Origin: an uncultured Christensenella sp. | GTDB taxonomy: Bacteria; Bacillota; Clostridia; Christensenellales; UBA1242 | Length of the DNA: 49,040 nucleotides | Assembly (NCBI GenBank): GCA_949287685.1 | Contig: CASEHF010000013.1 | Coordinates: 1 to 49,040, forward strand | Reading direction: 5' to 3' | Shown here: piece by piece, positions 8,243-17,398 of the stretch | Numbering within the stretch: position 1 is the stretch's first letter | Layout: each line of letters begins with the position of its first letter | The notes under the pieces: model-generated | Database searches by the model: none | What the model saw: only the letters and a program-made list of their open reading frames with translations | Told to the model about the DNA's origin: nothing | Made by a program: the position numbers and the translations under genes

Positions 8243-9304
8243 TCAATTTTTAAAAAATTGCTCATTATATTTAACAATACTGGACTCGGGTGCAAAACTT
8301 TTTGAAAGTTCGTGATAATACTTTGCCTCTTTCATTTTTCCAAGTCTATAACAGCATACACAAAGTTCTACTGCGGGAGTGAAATGTGTGTACTTTTTTT
8401 CTATCCAACCGCTAGTATTATCTGCGCAATTTAGTGCTAATTTATACCAAAAAATCGCCGTTAAATTATCGTTTAAATTTTGATAAATTTTGCCGATTTC
8501 GCAACAAGTTTTTCCGCGTGGTTCGGCATAGCAAAATGCCCGAAATAAGATGCGTTTTGCGCACTCAATCAAACCTTCGCGAAGGTAGCACTGAGAGAGT
8601 ATGGAGCAGGCATCAATTTTGTTCTCAAACCAGCCTTCGCTGTTCAAAAATTTTTTCAAAATTTTAATCGCTTTTCGGTATTTTTGGTTAAAATATAGTT
8701 CGCGCCCGTAGTAGTACATCGCCCGGGGTGAAAATTGCACACCGCTTTTTTCTAGTTTTTGATAAATTTTTAAATTTCGATGCGGAGTGGCGGGGCGCAT
8801 TTTTTTGTGATATATTTTGATATCCATACGAGACACTGTACCCGCTGGCGGAATGCATTCGTGCACAGGCTCGCTCCAATGTAGCCCTTTCCCGTTTTTG
8901 ATAAAACGCTCTCGGTAGTAGTAAAAGTCTGGCTCCCCCTGACTATCCACGCTCGCAACATAATGACACATAATCATATCAGGTCCCGACTCGCAATCGA
9001 GCGAATTTTTTAGGGCAAGGATTTTGTGCTGCTCAGTTTCAGGAATTACATCATCAGCATCTAACCACATAATATACTCGCCGCTTGCCTTTTCAAAGCT
9101 GAAATTTCGCGCTTTTGAGAAATCATCACACCACACGAAATCATACACTTTATCGGTAAACTGCTTTGCAATCGCCCGGGTTTGGTCTGTGCTGCCAGTA
9201 TCGACAATGACAATTTCATCTGCAAAACTCGTGATGCAATTTAATGCCCGCGCTAGCACTTCGCTCTCATTTTTAACAATCATACAAACGCTAATTTTTA
9301 TCAT
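8243..9304 (-). CDS. Family 2 glycosyltransferase with TPR-like C-terminus
   Basis: 353 aa. The N-terminal ~200 residues are a GT-A fold: SVCMIVKNES, DEIVIVDTGSTDQT, DFSKARNFSFEKASGEYIMWLDADD (the DxD metal/nucleotide-sugar motif) and a later WSEPVHE. The C-terminal half (about 205-345) is a run of helix-turn-helix pairs with Y/A/G spacing typical of tetratricopeptide repeats (for example YYYGRELYFNQKYRKAIKIL). This two-part layout is common in SunS-like and Firmicutes surface-glycan transferases that transfer a sugar from a nucleotide donor. A start 15 codons upstream is possible, but MIKISVCMIVKNES is the standard family start. No glycan cluster is adjacent, so the acceptor is unknown. Confidence 0.88.
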   Translation of the reverse strand: MIKISVCMIVKNESEVLARALNCITSFADEIVIVDTGSTDQTRAIAKQFTDKVYDFVWCDDFSKARNFSFEKASGEYIMWLDADDVIPETEQHKILALKNSLDCESGPDMIMCHYVASVDSQGEPDFYYYRERFIKNGKGLHWSEPVHECIPPAGTVSRMDIKIYHKKMRPATPHRNLKIYQKLEKSGVQFSPRAMYYYGRELYFNQKYRKAIKILKKFLNSEGWFENKIDACSILSQCYLREGLIECAKRILFRAFCYAEPRGKTCCEIGKIYQNLNDNLTAIFWYKLALNCADNTSGWIEKKYTHFTPAVELCVCCYRLGKMKEAKYYHELSKSFAPESSIVKYNEQFFKN

Positions 9305-9453
9305 ATAGTAGAGTATGAAAGAGTGAGATAAAAAGTGTAGCATTAGCATTTCACTCTGCTACTTGTGGTAATTTTGAGAAAATATATCAATAGTGCTTGA
9401 CAAATTCACTATTTTGGTTTATGTTTAAGGAAAATGAAAAAGGAAATCAAATT

Positions 9454-10041
9454 ATGGAGAAAAGAAGAGCCCCTGCGGATGTGTTTTTGGCATCTTGTAT
9501 TTGGAAATTTTCGCATGATGTAGGTGAACTGCGGGGTGTTACAGGGAAGGAAGCATTCGGTTTGTTTAAAAAATTTGATTACTGTCGCGGGTTGGATACT
9601 AATATTCAGTACAAAATCTACACAAGGGAAATCATCACATTGTTTGATTTTGATATTATAAAACGAGAATGGCAAAAAATTAATGGCGAGTGGGTTGGTG
9701 TTTACAGTATCACGGATATGGCGCAGGGATTGGTGGAAAAGAAATATAATAGTATGCTAGAGACAATTATTGATTTGCTTGATTATGATACTAAAAAATT
9801 TTTACAAACCAAATTTGCAAAGCAAAGTAAAGATTTTGATTCATATAGTTTTTATAGTAATTTAGAGCAGATAGTTAATGCTGAAAAATTTTTGTTGATT
9901 AAACAATGCGACAAGCCCGATAGCGATTTAACTTTTAAGTTTGAGATAACTCCTTTCGGTCGAGATTGTGTGGAAAAAATGAATTATCAAAAAGAGGCTC
10001 GCGAAAGATATAACTTTGAGCCAATATACTTCGGTGATTAA
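9454..10041 (+). CDS. Hypothetical cytosolic protein
   Basis: 195 aa, not recognised. The start is taken at MEKRRAPADVFL because AAAGGAAA precedes it; the upstream in-frame codons have no ribosome site. It is a mixed alpha/beta protein without signal peptide or membrane segment. Visible features are a conserved-looking FLASCIWKFSHDVGE helix near the N-terminus and a charged C-terminus (KEARERYNFEPIYFGD). It is transcribed alone, divergent from the glycosyltransferase, and ends at a good terminator. Confidence 0.7.
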   Translation: MEKRRAPADVFLASCIWKFSHDVGELRGVTGKEAFGLFKKFDYCRGLDTNIQYKIYTREIITLFDFDIIKREWQKINGEWVGVYSITDMAQGLVEKKYNSMLETIIDLLDYDTKKFLQTKFAKQSKDFDSYSFYSNLEQIVNAEKFLLIKQCDKPDSDLTFKFEITPFGRDCVEKMNYQKEARERYNFEPIYFGD

Positions 10042-10062
10042 ATAAATTTAATAAAAAATACG

Positions 10063-10089
10063 AAAAAGCGCAATTTTTGGCGCTTTTTT
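10063..10089 (+). terminator. Rho-independent terminator
   Basis: AAAAAGCGC pairs with GCGCTTTTT, loop AATTTTTG, followed by T residues; 22 nt after the 195-aa gene. Confidence 0.85.
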
Positions 10090-10153
10090 GCTTGTTTTGG
10101 TACCTTTGCATAAAATTTTTATATTCGCAGATAGTAAGCGCGTGAGGTGAATT

Positions 10154-10852
10154 ATGAGCAAAGTTTCTTTTTGTAGGATCGCAATCTGCGTAGTTTTATT
10201 AATAATTGCTTGCGCTGTTCCTTTCGGCGTGTCTAGTAACACAATTTATGCGGACACTGTTGAGAACAGAATAAGCGCAACTGTCATAGGCGAGTCGAGC
10301 ATAAAGGTGGACCCAGATTGCGCCAATGTGTTTGTTTCTATTCAAAATGTTGATATTGATGCGGCAGTGTCAAAAGAGGCAACGCTAGATATGTACACAC
10401 AAGCGCTAGATGCGCTAGCCGAGTGGGGAATTGAGAAGCCCGATATAAATTTAACATATTTCCGTACTTATCCGAGTTATGATTATCAGGAGTGCCGTAC
10501 GCTCACGGGGTACTATGCGGTGTTAAATTTTAGTTTTTTAGTGAAAAATTTAGAAAATCTAACGCCTATTCTTGATAAAATGTTTGAAATCGGTATAAAT
10601 GAAATCGATCATATAAATTTCGAACTTAGCGAAACGGCTTCTATTTACAACGACTTACTAGCGCGAGCCCTTGATAATGCTCGTAACAAGGCTCAAATCT
10701 TGCTCGGTGATGCTGAGATTAATTTGGTGAAGTTTAAGGAGGAAAATGTATACAATTGCACGAGCGTATACAAGAGCGCTGTGAATGCCGAAAATATTGA
10801 TTTAACAAGTCAAATCACACTTACCGCAAAAGTAACTGCAACATTTAAATAA
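10154..10852 (+). CDS. Exported SIMPL-domain (DUF541) protein
   Basis: 232 aa. Residues ~8-35 form a signal peptide/anchor (basic start, hydrophobic stretch, then a SNTIYA-type cleavage region). The mature protein matches the SIMPL/DUF541 layout: ISATVIGESSIKVDPDCANVFVSIQ at the start, a central TYPSYDYQECRTLTGYYAVLNFSFLVKNLENLTPILD, and AR..A...A..L near the end. The family forms periplasmic or surface beta-alpha assemblies linked to envelope stress, without a known enzymatic role. Ribosome site GAGGTG supports the start. Single-gene unit with its own terminator. Confidence 0.88.
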   Translation: MSKVSFCRIAICVVLLIIACAVPFGVSSNTIYADTVENRISATVIGESSIKVDPDCANVFVSIQNVDIDAAVSKEATLDMYTQALDALAEWGIEKPDINLTYFRTYPSYDYQECRTLTGYYAVLNFSFLVKNLENLTPILDKMFEIGINEIDHINFELSETASIYNDLLARALDNARNKAQILLGDAEINLVKFKEENVYNCTSVYKSAVNAENIDLTSQITLTAKVTATFK

Positions 10853-10877
10853 TTGGGAAAAATCGCAAAAATCAAAA

Positions 10878-10912
10878 AAAACACGCAAAAATCATGCATT
10901 TTGCGTGTTTTT
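10878..10912 (+). terminator. Rho-independent terminator after the SIMPL gene
   Basis: AAAACACGCAAAA pairs with TTTTGCGTGTTTT, a 13-bp stem with an 8-nt loop, followed by T. Confidence 0.9.
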
Positions 10913-11002
10913 AATGCTTTTTAGTGGGTTCTAATTTAAAAATATTTTGTGTACAAATACAGAAAACCTTATTCAAAATATTAAAAATTAATGGTAAATT
11001 AT

Positions 11003-11242
11003 TTACGACTTGTTATTTCCATAACTCTTTAAATTCTTTTTCTTTTGGAATTTGCCATCTTTTTTGTAAACTACAAATTTTTGATTTTGATTTTCACTCA
11101 AAACTTTTGCGCGAGCGAGCGCCTCCTCTTTGGTTTTTCGGCTATCAATAATGCGTTCCGCACCATCTTTTTTAATGTTCCACTTTTTGTTTACGCTGTC
11201 ATAAACGACACGATAAACTCCTTTTTTCTTTGTTTCCTCCAT
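11003..11242 (-). CDS. DUF2188 domain protein
   Basis: 79 aa, the usual size of the family. It shows YRVVYD...KKWNIKKDGAERII, then TKEEALARAKVLSENQ, then FVVYKKDGKFQ, which are the three conserved blocks of DUF2188. These small basic proteins are widespread in bacteria and their function is not known. AAGGAG lies ahead of the ATG. The very Lys-rich C-terminal tail would suit nucleic-acid or membrane-surface contact, but that is speculation. Confidence 0.85.
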   Translation of the reverse strand: MEETKKKGVYRVVYDSVNKKWNIKKDGAERIIDSRKTKEEALARAKVLSENQNQKFVVYKKDGKFQKKKNLKSYGNNKS

Positions 11243-11463
11243 CTCATTTCTCCTTTTGTTTTATATCTATATTATAGCACATTTTTTGGTTATTTTAAAT
11301 AGTTTTTTGTGATTTTTTATGTTTTTTTAATTAGGGTATGAGGTGGCTTGGAATGGGATTTCATATCAAAATAAAATAATAATTTAATTAAAATGCGTGT
11401 TTTTTTGAGTTTTTAATTTGTTTTTATTAACTTTTTGCAATTTTAAATGATTAGATAGATTAA

Positions 11464-12210
11464 TTATATTAACAGAGTAAAGAGATAAATTAACAAGATA
11501 TGCGCAGGGTAAAAAATGTAGAAAAGCCATTTTAGAGAATGCTTGCCCTTTTCGCCGTTGTATAGCATTAGTAAAGGTATGCTAAGTAGCGCAAAAAGGC
11601 TTAAGTACGAGCCGAAGTCGGCTTGATTCGAAATTAGGAAGTACATCAGCCAGTATCCAATCATTAGCAGTGCGGCGACACACCAGAGCCAAACGCGGCT
11701 AGCCCTAAAGTCTGCATTGTAGAAAATGTAAAACGCCGCAGTGAGCAATACACCATAGATGCCGTAGGACATTGAAATGCCGAGTGCTTCTAGTATAAAT
11801 ATTAGGAGTAGCACGGCGGCTATCAAAACTGTATAAAAGGGCGCGAGTCCTTTGTCTTTTTTAATTTGGTCAATGAGTTGCAATACAATAAGGGACAGGC
11901 AGAATAGAAATAGAATATTTAAATCAAAAATGTTTTCATTTAGCGCAAAGTAATAAATGGGTTGCGAAATTATAGCGAACGCCAACAGAGTGAGTGCATA
12001 TCTAGATTTGCTACTGGTGTGTCGCCAGCCTTCGGCAATAAAAAATGCGAAAATAGGGAAAGAAACTCTGCCAATTACTCGTAATACGAAATACAGCCAC
12101 AACAACCCCCATGCCTCAAAAACTTCGCGGCCAATAATCGCTCCTATGTGGTCAATAAACATTGTAATAAGCGCCACCCATTTTAGCGCTGTTCGGTTAA
12201 GTCTAATCAT
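11464..12210 (-). CDS. TraX-family membrane protein
   Basis: 248 aa polytopic membrane protein with about seven or eight hydrophobic helices. The N-terminal block LKWVALITMFIDHIGAI, followed by RVIGRVSFPIFAFFIAEGWRHT and then a long-loop helix pair, is the TraX signature. TraX acetylates F-pilin in plasmid systems. Chromosomal relatives in Bacillota are thought to be membrane acyltransferases whose substrate is unknown. No conjugation genes are nearby, so this is one of the chromosomal kind. No clear ribosome site precedes the ATG, but the family start falls here. Confidence 0.88.
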   Translation of the reverse strand: MIRLNRTALKWVALITMFIDHIGAIIGREVFEAWGLLWLYFVLRVIGRVSFPIFAFFIAEGWRHTSSKSRYALTLLAFAIISQPIYYFALNENIFDLNILFLFCLSLIVLQLIDQIKKDKGLAPFYTVLIAAVLLLIFILEALGISMSYGIYGVLLTAAFYIFYNADFRASRVWLWCVAALLMIGYWLMYFLISNQADFGSYLSLFALLSIPLLMLYNGEKGKHSLKWLFYIFYPAHILLIYLFTLLI

Positions 12211-12557
12211 ATATTAATTTTAATACAATAGACTCAAAAAATCAATTTTTTGCACACAATTTAGCGCTAGATTTTTACTTAATAGCAACCATCCAAAAAA
12301 GATAATTGTGTATTTGAGGCGAAGCGTGCCTTCAGTGATTAAGTGGTTAAAAAAATAAAAAGTTGTAAAAAAGTGCGGAAAAATCGTTAAGAAACGCTAA
12401 AAATTGTGATTTTTTGTGTTTTTTGGTGAGTTTTACGGTAAAACACTCAAAATCGTATTATTTGAGAGGATGCAACAAATTGATAAAATATAGAAAAATA
12501 TTTGCAATTTTTCGCCTTTTTTGATAAATTTATCTATATTTATAAAAGGATGATAAT
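12211..12557. other. Divergent spacer
   Basis: AT-rich stretch between the leftward TraX-like gene and the rightward NadR-like gene. The only structure seen is a bulged hairpin near 12427-12449 (GAGTTTTAC with GTAAAACACTC). No gene or repeat recognised. Confidence 0.4.
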
Positions 12558-13079
12558 ATGATAACGGGATTATTTGTTGGCAAATTTTTGCCACCACACA
12601 AGGGACATAAGTTTGCAATTTTAGATGCGAAAAAGCAGTGTGATACATTATATTTAGTTGTTGGGTATGAACCAAATGTTACGAAAATTTTGTGCGAGCG
12701 CGCAGGGATACCGCTGATTACCTTGGAGCAAAAACTAGAGTGGTGGCGCGAGGAGTTGAAAGGCGAGAGTGGCATAATTATTCTAGGCGAGGATGAAACG
12801 GGGATTCCTGATTATCCTGCGGGCTGGGAGGAGTGGTCACGCCGTACACAAAATTTAGTGCGGGAGCATATAGACTTCGTTTTTGGGAGCGAAATGAGTT
12901 ACGCCGAATACTATAAAAAATATTTCCCGAATAGTCGTTATGTTTTGCAAGATGTTGAGCGCAAAAATGTGCATATCAGTTCGACCCGCATTCGTGAGGA
13001 TATCAGTACGAATCTCGATTATATTATCGATTCCGCACGCCCATTTTTTGAAAATTGTCTAAAAAACGCTAAAAAATAG
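12558..13079 (+). CDS. NadR-like nicotinamide-nucleotide adenylyltransferase
   Basis: 173 aa nucleotidyltransferase of the HxGH fold: GLFVGKFLPPHKGHKFAI gives the PPHKGH signature, and VHISSTRIREDI gives the ISSTxxR motif that binds ATP phosphates. The middle (EWSRRTQNLVREHIDFVFGSE) resembles the NadR N-terminal catalytic domain. The kinase and HTH domains of enterobacterial NadR are absent, so this is a single-domain form. Predicted reaction: NMN + ATP to NAD + PPi. A different pyridine nucleotide or cytidylyl substrate cannot be excluded. Start supported by AAAGGATG. The terminator overlaps its stop codon. Confidence 0.82.
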   Translation: MITGLFVGKFLPPHKGHKFAILDAKKQCDTLYLVVGYEPNVTKILCERAGIPLITLEQKLEWWREELKGESGIIILGEDETGIPDYPAGWEEWSRRTQNLVREHIDFVFGSEMSYAEYYKKYFPNSRYVLQDVERKNVHISSTRIREDISTNLDYIIDSARPFFENCLKNAKK

Positions 13080-13088
13080 CGTTTTTTC
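13061..13088 (+). terminator. Terminator overlapping the NadR-like stop codon
   Basis: AAAAAACGCT pairs with AGCGTTTTTT with a 7-nt loop; the left arm is the end of the coding sequence. Confidence 0.85.
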
Positions 13089-13169
13089 CTTTAAAATTTG
13101 TTCTGGGATTTAATATTGCGCTACAAATAGCGGTGAAAAATAAAAAGCCTCAAAATTAGAGACTCTGTG

Positions 13170-13634
13170 TTAAACAAGGCGGTGGTGAGTAATGATTGGC
13201 ATTTTGCCCGTTTCGGTAAACTCAATTGTAGCATAAGTACCCGTTTGGCGGTCCTTGATTGACCCGGGGTTTATGAACATTACGCCATTGCGCGCAAAGT
13301 ACTCAGGACGGTGAGTATGCCCAAATAATACTATGTCGGCACCCTGCTCAAAGGCGTATTTTACGAGTTTTTCGGGGTCTTTTTTGCAGTCAAAAAGGTG
13401 TCCGTGGGTGTACAAAATTACGCGCTTGTCATACTCCACTTTGCCAATGTTGCCAATACGCCCATTCAAATCGCAGTTACCGCGTACGGCATACATTTGC
13501 CCCGCGAACTTAATGTCCTCGAGGTCGGACAATCCATCACCGAGGTGAATTAGCACATCGGGTTTTTCACGGTCAATTGCCGTGAGAATAGTGCCCACAT
13601 TTCCGTGGGAATCGGAAACAACTAATATTTTCAT
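13170..13634 (-). CDS. YfcE/MJ0936-family metallophosphoesterase
   Basis: 154 aa, a complete short-form calcineurin-like phosphodiesterase. All metal-binding blocks are visible: VVSDSHGN, HLGDG, VRGNCD, YTHGH and FGHTHRPE, followed by FINPGS. The family has two-metal (Mn/Ni) phosphodiesterase activity on model substrates; the physiological substrate is unsettled. Cytosolic, monocistronic. There is no clear ribosome site at the ATG, but MKILVVSDSHGN is the family start. Confidence 0.92.
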   Translation of the reverse strand: MKILVVSDSHGNVGTILTAIDREKPDVLIHLGDGLSDLEDIKFAGQMYAVRGNCDLNGRIGNIGKVEYDKRVILYTHGHLFDCKKDPEKLVKYAFEQGADIVLFGHTHRPEYFARNGVMFINPGSIKDRQTGTYATIEFTETGKMPIITHHRLV

Positions 13635-14117
13635 ATTTTAATTATATAAAATCGCCCGCCATTTTGCAAGCAAATTGCCTAGAATTTCGATATTTTTTGA
13701 CAATTTGCTGTTATTTAGCGCCCGAAATAGATTTTTTTAGTAAGAATGGTCGACTAGAACGATAAGGCGCACTATTAGTAGATAGATTAACTAGCCACAG
13801 TCAAGACCCAAAATTACCATAATTTTACAAAAGCGCTAGACCTGCTTTAATTTGACAAAAATCGTGCTATTTTTTATAATTTTTAGTATAAAAACATAAA
13901 TTGCTCCAAATTGTAGAAAATAGTAGAAACGGCGAAATTGCTCAAAATTTGCTAAATAGCAGCACTAAGATTGGGTGGTGTTTGGCTCAAATTCAAATCA
14001 ATAAGAATTAACTAAATATGCATAGAGCGCGAAAGTAGAGAACAAAACAACAAAAAATGATGGAAAATTAGCAAAAAATAGCTAAAAAATATAAAATTAA
14101 CAAAGTAGGGAGGGGGT
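13635..14117. other. Gene-free AT-rich spacer
   Basis: No gene. GGTCGACTAGAACGATAAGG and nearby GGCGCAC (about 13747-13776) may be a decayed copy of the dispersed repeat. The last 17 bases hold a strong ribosome site (GGGAGGGGG) for the next gene. Confidence 0.4.
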
Positions 14118-15758
14118 ATGTATCAAAAATCTAAATTACGGCGTATTAATCTGGCTGTTTTAGTGGTTATTTTATCAGCACTGCTCCTTTGTGGCGGGCT
14201 CGCTGTATATAACTTCGTGATCCCCGCCAGCGAGCCCGTAGAGGCGGCAACACAAATGACTATTTATCAAAGTTCGACAAAGTCTTATAGTTCGACAAGA
14301 TATGATTACCCTGTTTATGGAAAGATATGTTTGTATTGTGATAATGGTGGTATAACTTCTGTAACTTTTACTTCAACACCTTTTGCTGATGGTCGTGCAT
14401 CTGGTTCACAATATTATTTTGATGCTACAGGGAGTTTCAATTTTTCTATATCTATTACAGGTTATGAATGGACTTCAATAAATTTTTCTGCTAGATATTT
14501 GTTTTTTGTTAGTACATCATTTGATTCTGCTATAACAAATGCAAAAAATAGTTTAGATGAGGGCAATGGTACGGAAATTACATATTCCCGAAGTGGAAAT
14601 TCATTTGCTACGGAAACAAATGATGAAGGTATCGGCGGCTACGCTAATATGTATAATAATAATTCTTATTTAGTACTGATGATTTATCTTGATAAACCAA
14701 GTGGGATTTCAGCAAATTCTTATACTCTAACTTTTAGTTACAATGGAGGTAATACATCGACAGGATCAAAGACTGTGGTTTATGACTCAGCAATCGGTAC
14801 ATTACCTACATCTTCGCGCCCTGACTATATTTTTAATGGCTGGTATATTGGTAGTACTCGTATTTATGAAACAACTATTTGGAGGTATGCTTCAAATCAA
14901 ACAGCAACGGCTCAATGGACATTTGATGGTTATACTTTATCTACCAGTGTTGGTACTGAAGGTGGGGGCTCTATATCAGGAGCAATGGATCAATATTCTA
15001 AGGGGGCGACAGTAAGAGTTCAAGCAGTACCCAACGAGGGTTATGCTTTTGATTATTGGCTATTAAATGGTGGTCGTATGATAGATAACCCTCTAGAATT
15101 TGTAATTGGACAAAATAGTACACTGGTTGCTTATTTCCGAGAGGTGCCAACCGTAGTTGTGTCCTTCACGGGCGGGACTGGGACAAGTTCTAGCCAAACG
15201 GTAGGGACAATGCAGTATGTGGTGGCGACCCCGCAAACGGGTTATTATGTCAGCACGATTACAGTCGATGGTATTTCGTTCCCCGTAAACTACTACGAGG
15301 CGATTATGTACGGCGCTGGCAATGCGAATAGAGCAACTTATTTCGCAAAAGACTCAACAAACGCTATATCAATGTCCTTTGACTACCTGTGGGGGCGGAC
15401 CGAGGTTGTGCTAAACCTGTCGACTGTGCGACCGCAACTACAAATTCCGCCTAGCACGGGTGGAAACTTTGGTGTTTCGGGAGTCGTGGCGACCGCGACT
15501 ACGGGCGGCGAGGCTAGGATAACGGGCTTTGATACCGATGATGACTATGTTCATTTTAGCGCGATTAGTTACTCAGGCTACCGATTCGCGGGCTGGACCG
15601 CAAGCGATGGTACAAACTTAAGCGAATATGGTGCGACTGCGGATATTCCTATGGATTTGGTAAAAGACAAAGTGATTACCGCGAATTTTGAGCCAAATAC
15701 AAATAACTCCAGCAGTATAAACGGCTCGGAACACAACGCGGGCGATGAGTTTAGTTGA
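14118..15758 (+). CDS. Secreted/surface protein with InlB-type and beta repeat domains
   Basis: 546 aa. The N-terminal hydrophobic helix (residues ~10-34, followed by ASEPVEA) is a signal peptide or anchor. The middle contains an InlB B-repeat/Listeria-Bacteroides repeat: LTFSYNGGNTSTGSKTVVYD, then RPDYIFNGWYIG and TATAQW. It is followed by a second beta repeat (GGGSISGAMDQYSKGATVRV with EGYAFDYWLLNG and STLVAYF) and a third near the C-terminus (YSGYRFAGWTASDG, VITANFEP). No sortase motif and no C-terminal membrane helix, so it is probably released or held by the N-terminal helix. Such repeats mediate surface display or adhesion. Codon use changes near 15150: the first two-thirds is clearly more AT-rich than the rest. 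Confidence 0.85.
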   Translation: MYQKSKLRRINLAVLVVILSALLLCGGLAVYNFVIPASEPVEAATQMTIYQSSTKSYSSTRYDYPVYGKICLYCDNGGITSVTFTSTPFADGRASGSQYYFDATGSFNFSISITGYEWTSINFSARYLFFVSTSFDSAITNAKNSLDEGNGTEITYSRSGNSFATETNDEGIGGYANMYNNNSYLVLMIYLDKPSGISANSYTLTFSYNGGNTSTGSKTVVYDSAIGTLPTSSRPDYIFNGWYIGSTRIYETTIWRYASNQTATAQWTFDGYTLSTSVGTEGGGSISGAMDQYSKGATVRVQAVPNEGYAFDYWLLNGGRMIDNPLEFVIGQNSTLVAYFREVPTVVVSFTGGTGTSSSQTVGTMQYVVATPQTGYYVSTITVDGISFPVNYYEAIMYGAGNANRATYFAKDSTNAISMSFDYLWGRTEVVLNLSTVRPQLQIPPSTGGNFGVSGVVATATTGGEARITGFDTDDDYVHFSAISYSGYRFAGWTASDGTNLSEYGATADIPMDLVKDKVITANFEPNTNNSSSINGSEHNAGDEFS

Positions 15759-16116
15759 TAAAAACGCAGTAAAAACCTAAAATTTCTATTATTTTTGAGC
15801 ATTTTTTGTGAAAATGGTTTAAAAAATCGATGATTTTTAAAATTAAAACAATAAAAACTCCTTTAATCTCATATTTCACTGGCAATGTAGAGCGGCATAT
15901 CTAAAAAGATTTTTTTCAAACTTTTTGGTGCTGTTCACTTTGCCAGTTTTTGTTTACATTTTACAAAAATTGGAAAAAACTGGAAATTTTTTAAAAACTT
16001 TAATTACCATATTTCAAATTTTAGTCAAAATCGTTATAATTCAAGTATGTACAAAATTTTAAAGCCACCTTGACTTTTGCACTTTTACACAAAAAGCAAG
16101 TTAAGGAGAGAAAAAA
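15759..16116. other. Gene-free spacer before the recombinase
   Basis: AT-rich. The only structure noticed is an 8-bp inverted repeat, ACTGGCAA and TTGCCAGT, about 50 nt apart around 15890-15950. It could be a recombinase or regulator site or chance. Confidence 0.4.
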
Positions 16117-17097
16117 ATGACCATTTTTTATGAAAAAGAGATAAAAAAACAACAAAAAATTAAAATAATTAGCAATTTTAAAGGTTTTAGGAGTAAAATT
16201 ACAGTTTCGGACTTGGCAAAAGTTTGGTTGAACAGCAGACAGGCTACGGTCAAGCAATCGACCTTTTCAACTTATTCGGTTTTAATAAATCGCCACATAG
16301 TGCCTTATTTTAAGTGTATTTGTCCCAAAAATGCGGATATCCAGCGTTTTGTGAGTGATAAATCGGGGGAACTGAGTGCCAAAACTATAAAAGATTTGCT
16401 AATGATTTTGAAAATGATATTTCGTTATGGTACGAGTAAGTATGGGGTGGTTTGCCCCGAAATTGAGGCAAAATTTGAGAATAATCTAAATAAAGTAGAA
16501 GTTTTTAGCCTCGAGGAGCATCGCAAAATTTTAAATTATCTGCGCGAAAATTTCAGTCTCAAAAATCTAGGAATTTTCATCACCCTGACTACAGGTTTGC
16601 GCATAGGCGAGGTATGCGCGCTGAAGTGGGGAGATGTTGACATACGCGAAGGAGTGATTTGCGTTAATAAAACAGTACAACGCATTTATGATACTACCGC
16701 AAAACGCACTAAATTAATAATATCCGGACCGAAAACACACGCTTCTGTCCGTGAAATACCTATTTGTGCTGAATTAAAAAAGATATTAAAATCTCTAAAG
16801 CCGCTAATGTATGATAAAAACTATGTGTTAACTAACTCTGAGCATCCGCTTGAGCCCCGCACATATCGAGAGTATTATCGCCGTATATTGAACGGTCTCA
16901 ATATCGCGTACCGCAAATTTCATGTGCTGAGGCATAGTTTTGCTACGCGCTGTATCGAGAGCCATTGTGATTACAAAACCGTGAGTACATTGCTCGGGCA
17001 CACAAGTATTTCTACAACTCTTAATTTATATGTACATCCCACCACCGCACAAAAGCGCAAATGCATTAATAAGATGCTAAAATCATTAAATATATGA
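16117..17097 (+). CDS. Orphan tyrosine recombinase/integrase
   Basis: 326 aa phage-type integrase. The N-terminal SAM-like domain (residues ~25-120) precedes a catalytic domain with the full active site: TGLRIGE (Arg), a Lys in the beta hairpin near GPKTHASVREIP, HVLRHSFATR (His, Arg), LGHTS (His) and LNLYVHP (nucleophile Tyr). It joins and cuts DNA through a phosphotyrosine intermediate. GGAGAG precedes the ATG. No phage genes, tRNA or direct repeats flank it closely. It may be a relic, a phase-variation enzyme, or the enzyme acting on the small tRNA-end cassettes elsewhere in the window. Confidence 0.92.
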   Translation: MTIFYEKEIKKQQKIKIISNFKGFRSKITVSDLAKVWLNSRQATVKQSTFSTYSVLINRHIVPYFKCICPKNADIQRFVSDKSGELSAKTIKDLLMILKMIFRYGTSKYGVVCPEIEAKFENNLNKVEVFSLEEHRKILNYLRENFSLKNLGIFITLTTGLRIGEVCALKWGDVDIREGVICVNKTVQRIYDTTAKRTKLIISGPKTHASVREIPICAELKKILKSLKPLMYDKNYVLTNSEHPLEPRTYREYYRRILNGLNIAYRKFHVLRHSFATRCIESHCDYKTVSTLLGHTSISTTLNLYVHPTTAQKRKCINKMLKSLNI

Positions 17098-17317
17098 TAT
17101 ATTTGAATTTTAATTAATTTATAAAAATGTCACTTACACGCAAAAATAAGCCACTATATCGCTGAATTTTGTCAGTATATACAAAATTTATGTTTAAAGT
17201 AGATTACATCTTTCGGCGTGAGAATGTGTTGTAAAAGCGTACACGCAATAAGAAAGTAGAAATAGTGTCAACATTAAAATATGCCTAGTTTAACTCAAAG
17301 CAAACCTTTAATATTTA

Positions 17318-17372
17318 GGGTCATCCTGAGTGCCGACCCGCAGCGCCTACGACGAAGGATCTATTCCGCTTT
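17318..17372 (+). repeat. Dispersed intergenic repeat, short copy
   Basis: Core GGTCATCCTGAGTGCCGACC followed by GACGAAGGATCTATTCCGC; the stem-loop front part found at 4798 and 20816 is missing. The rest of the 17098-17398 spacer shows nothing. Confidence 0.75.
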
Positions 17373-17398
17373 AACTATATCTAAGGGGTTAGAGGCAA

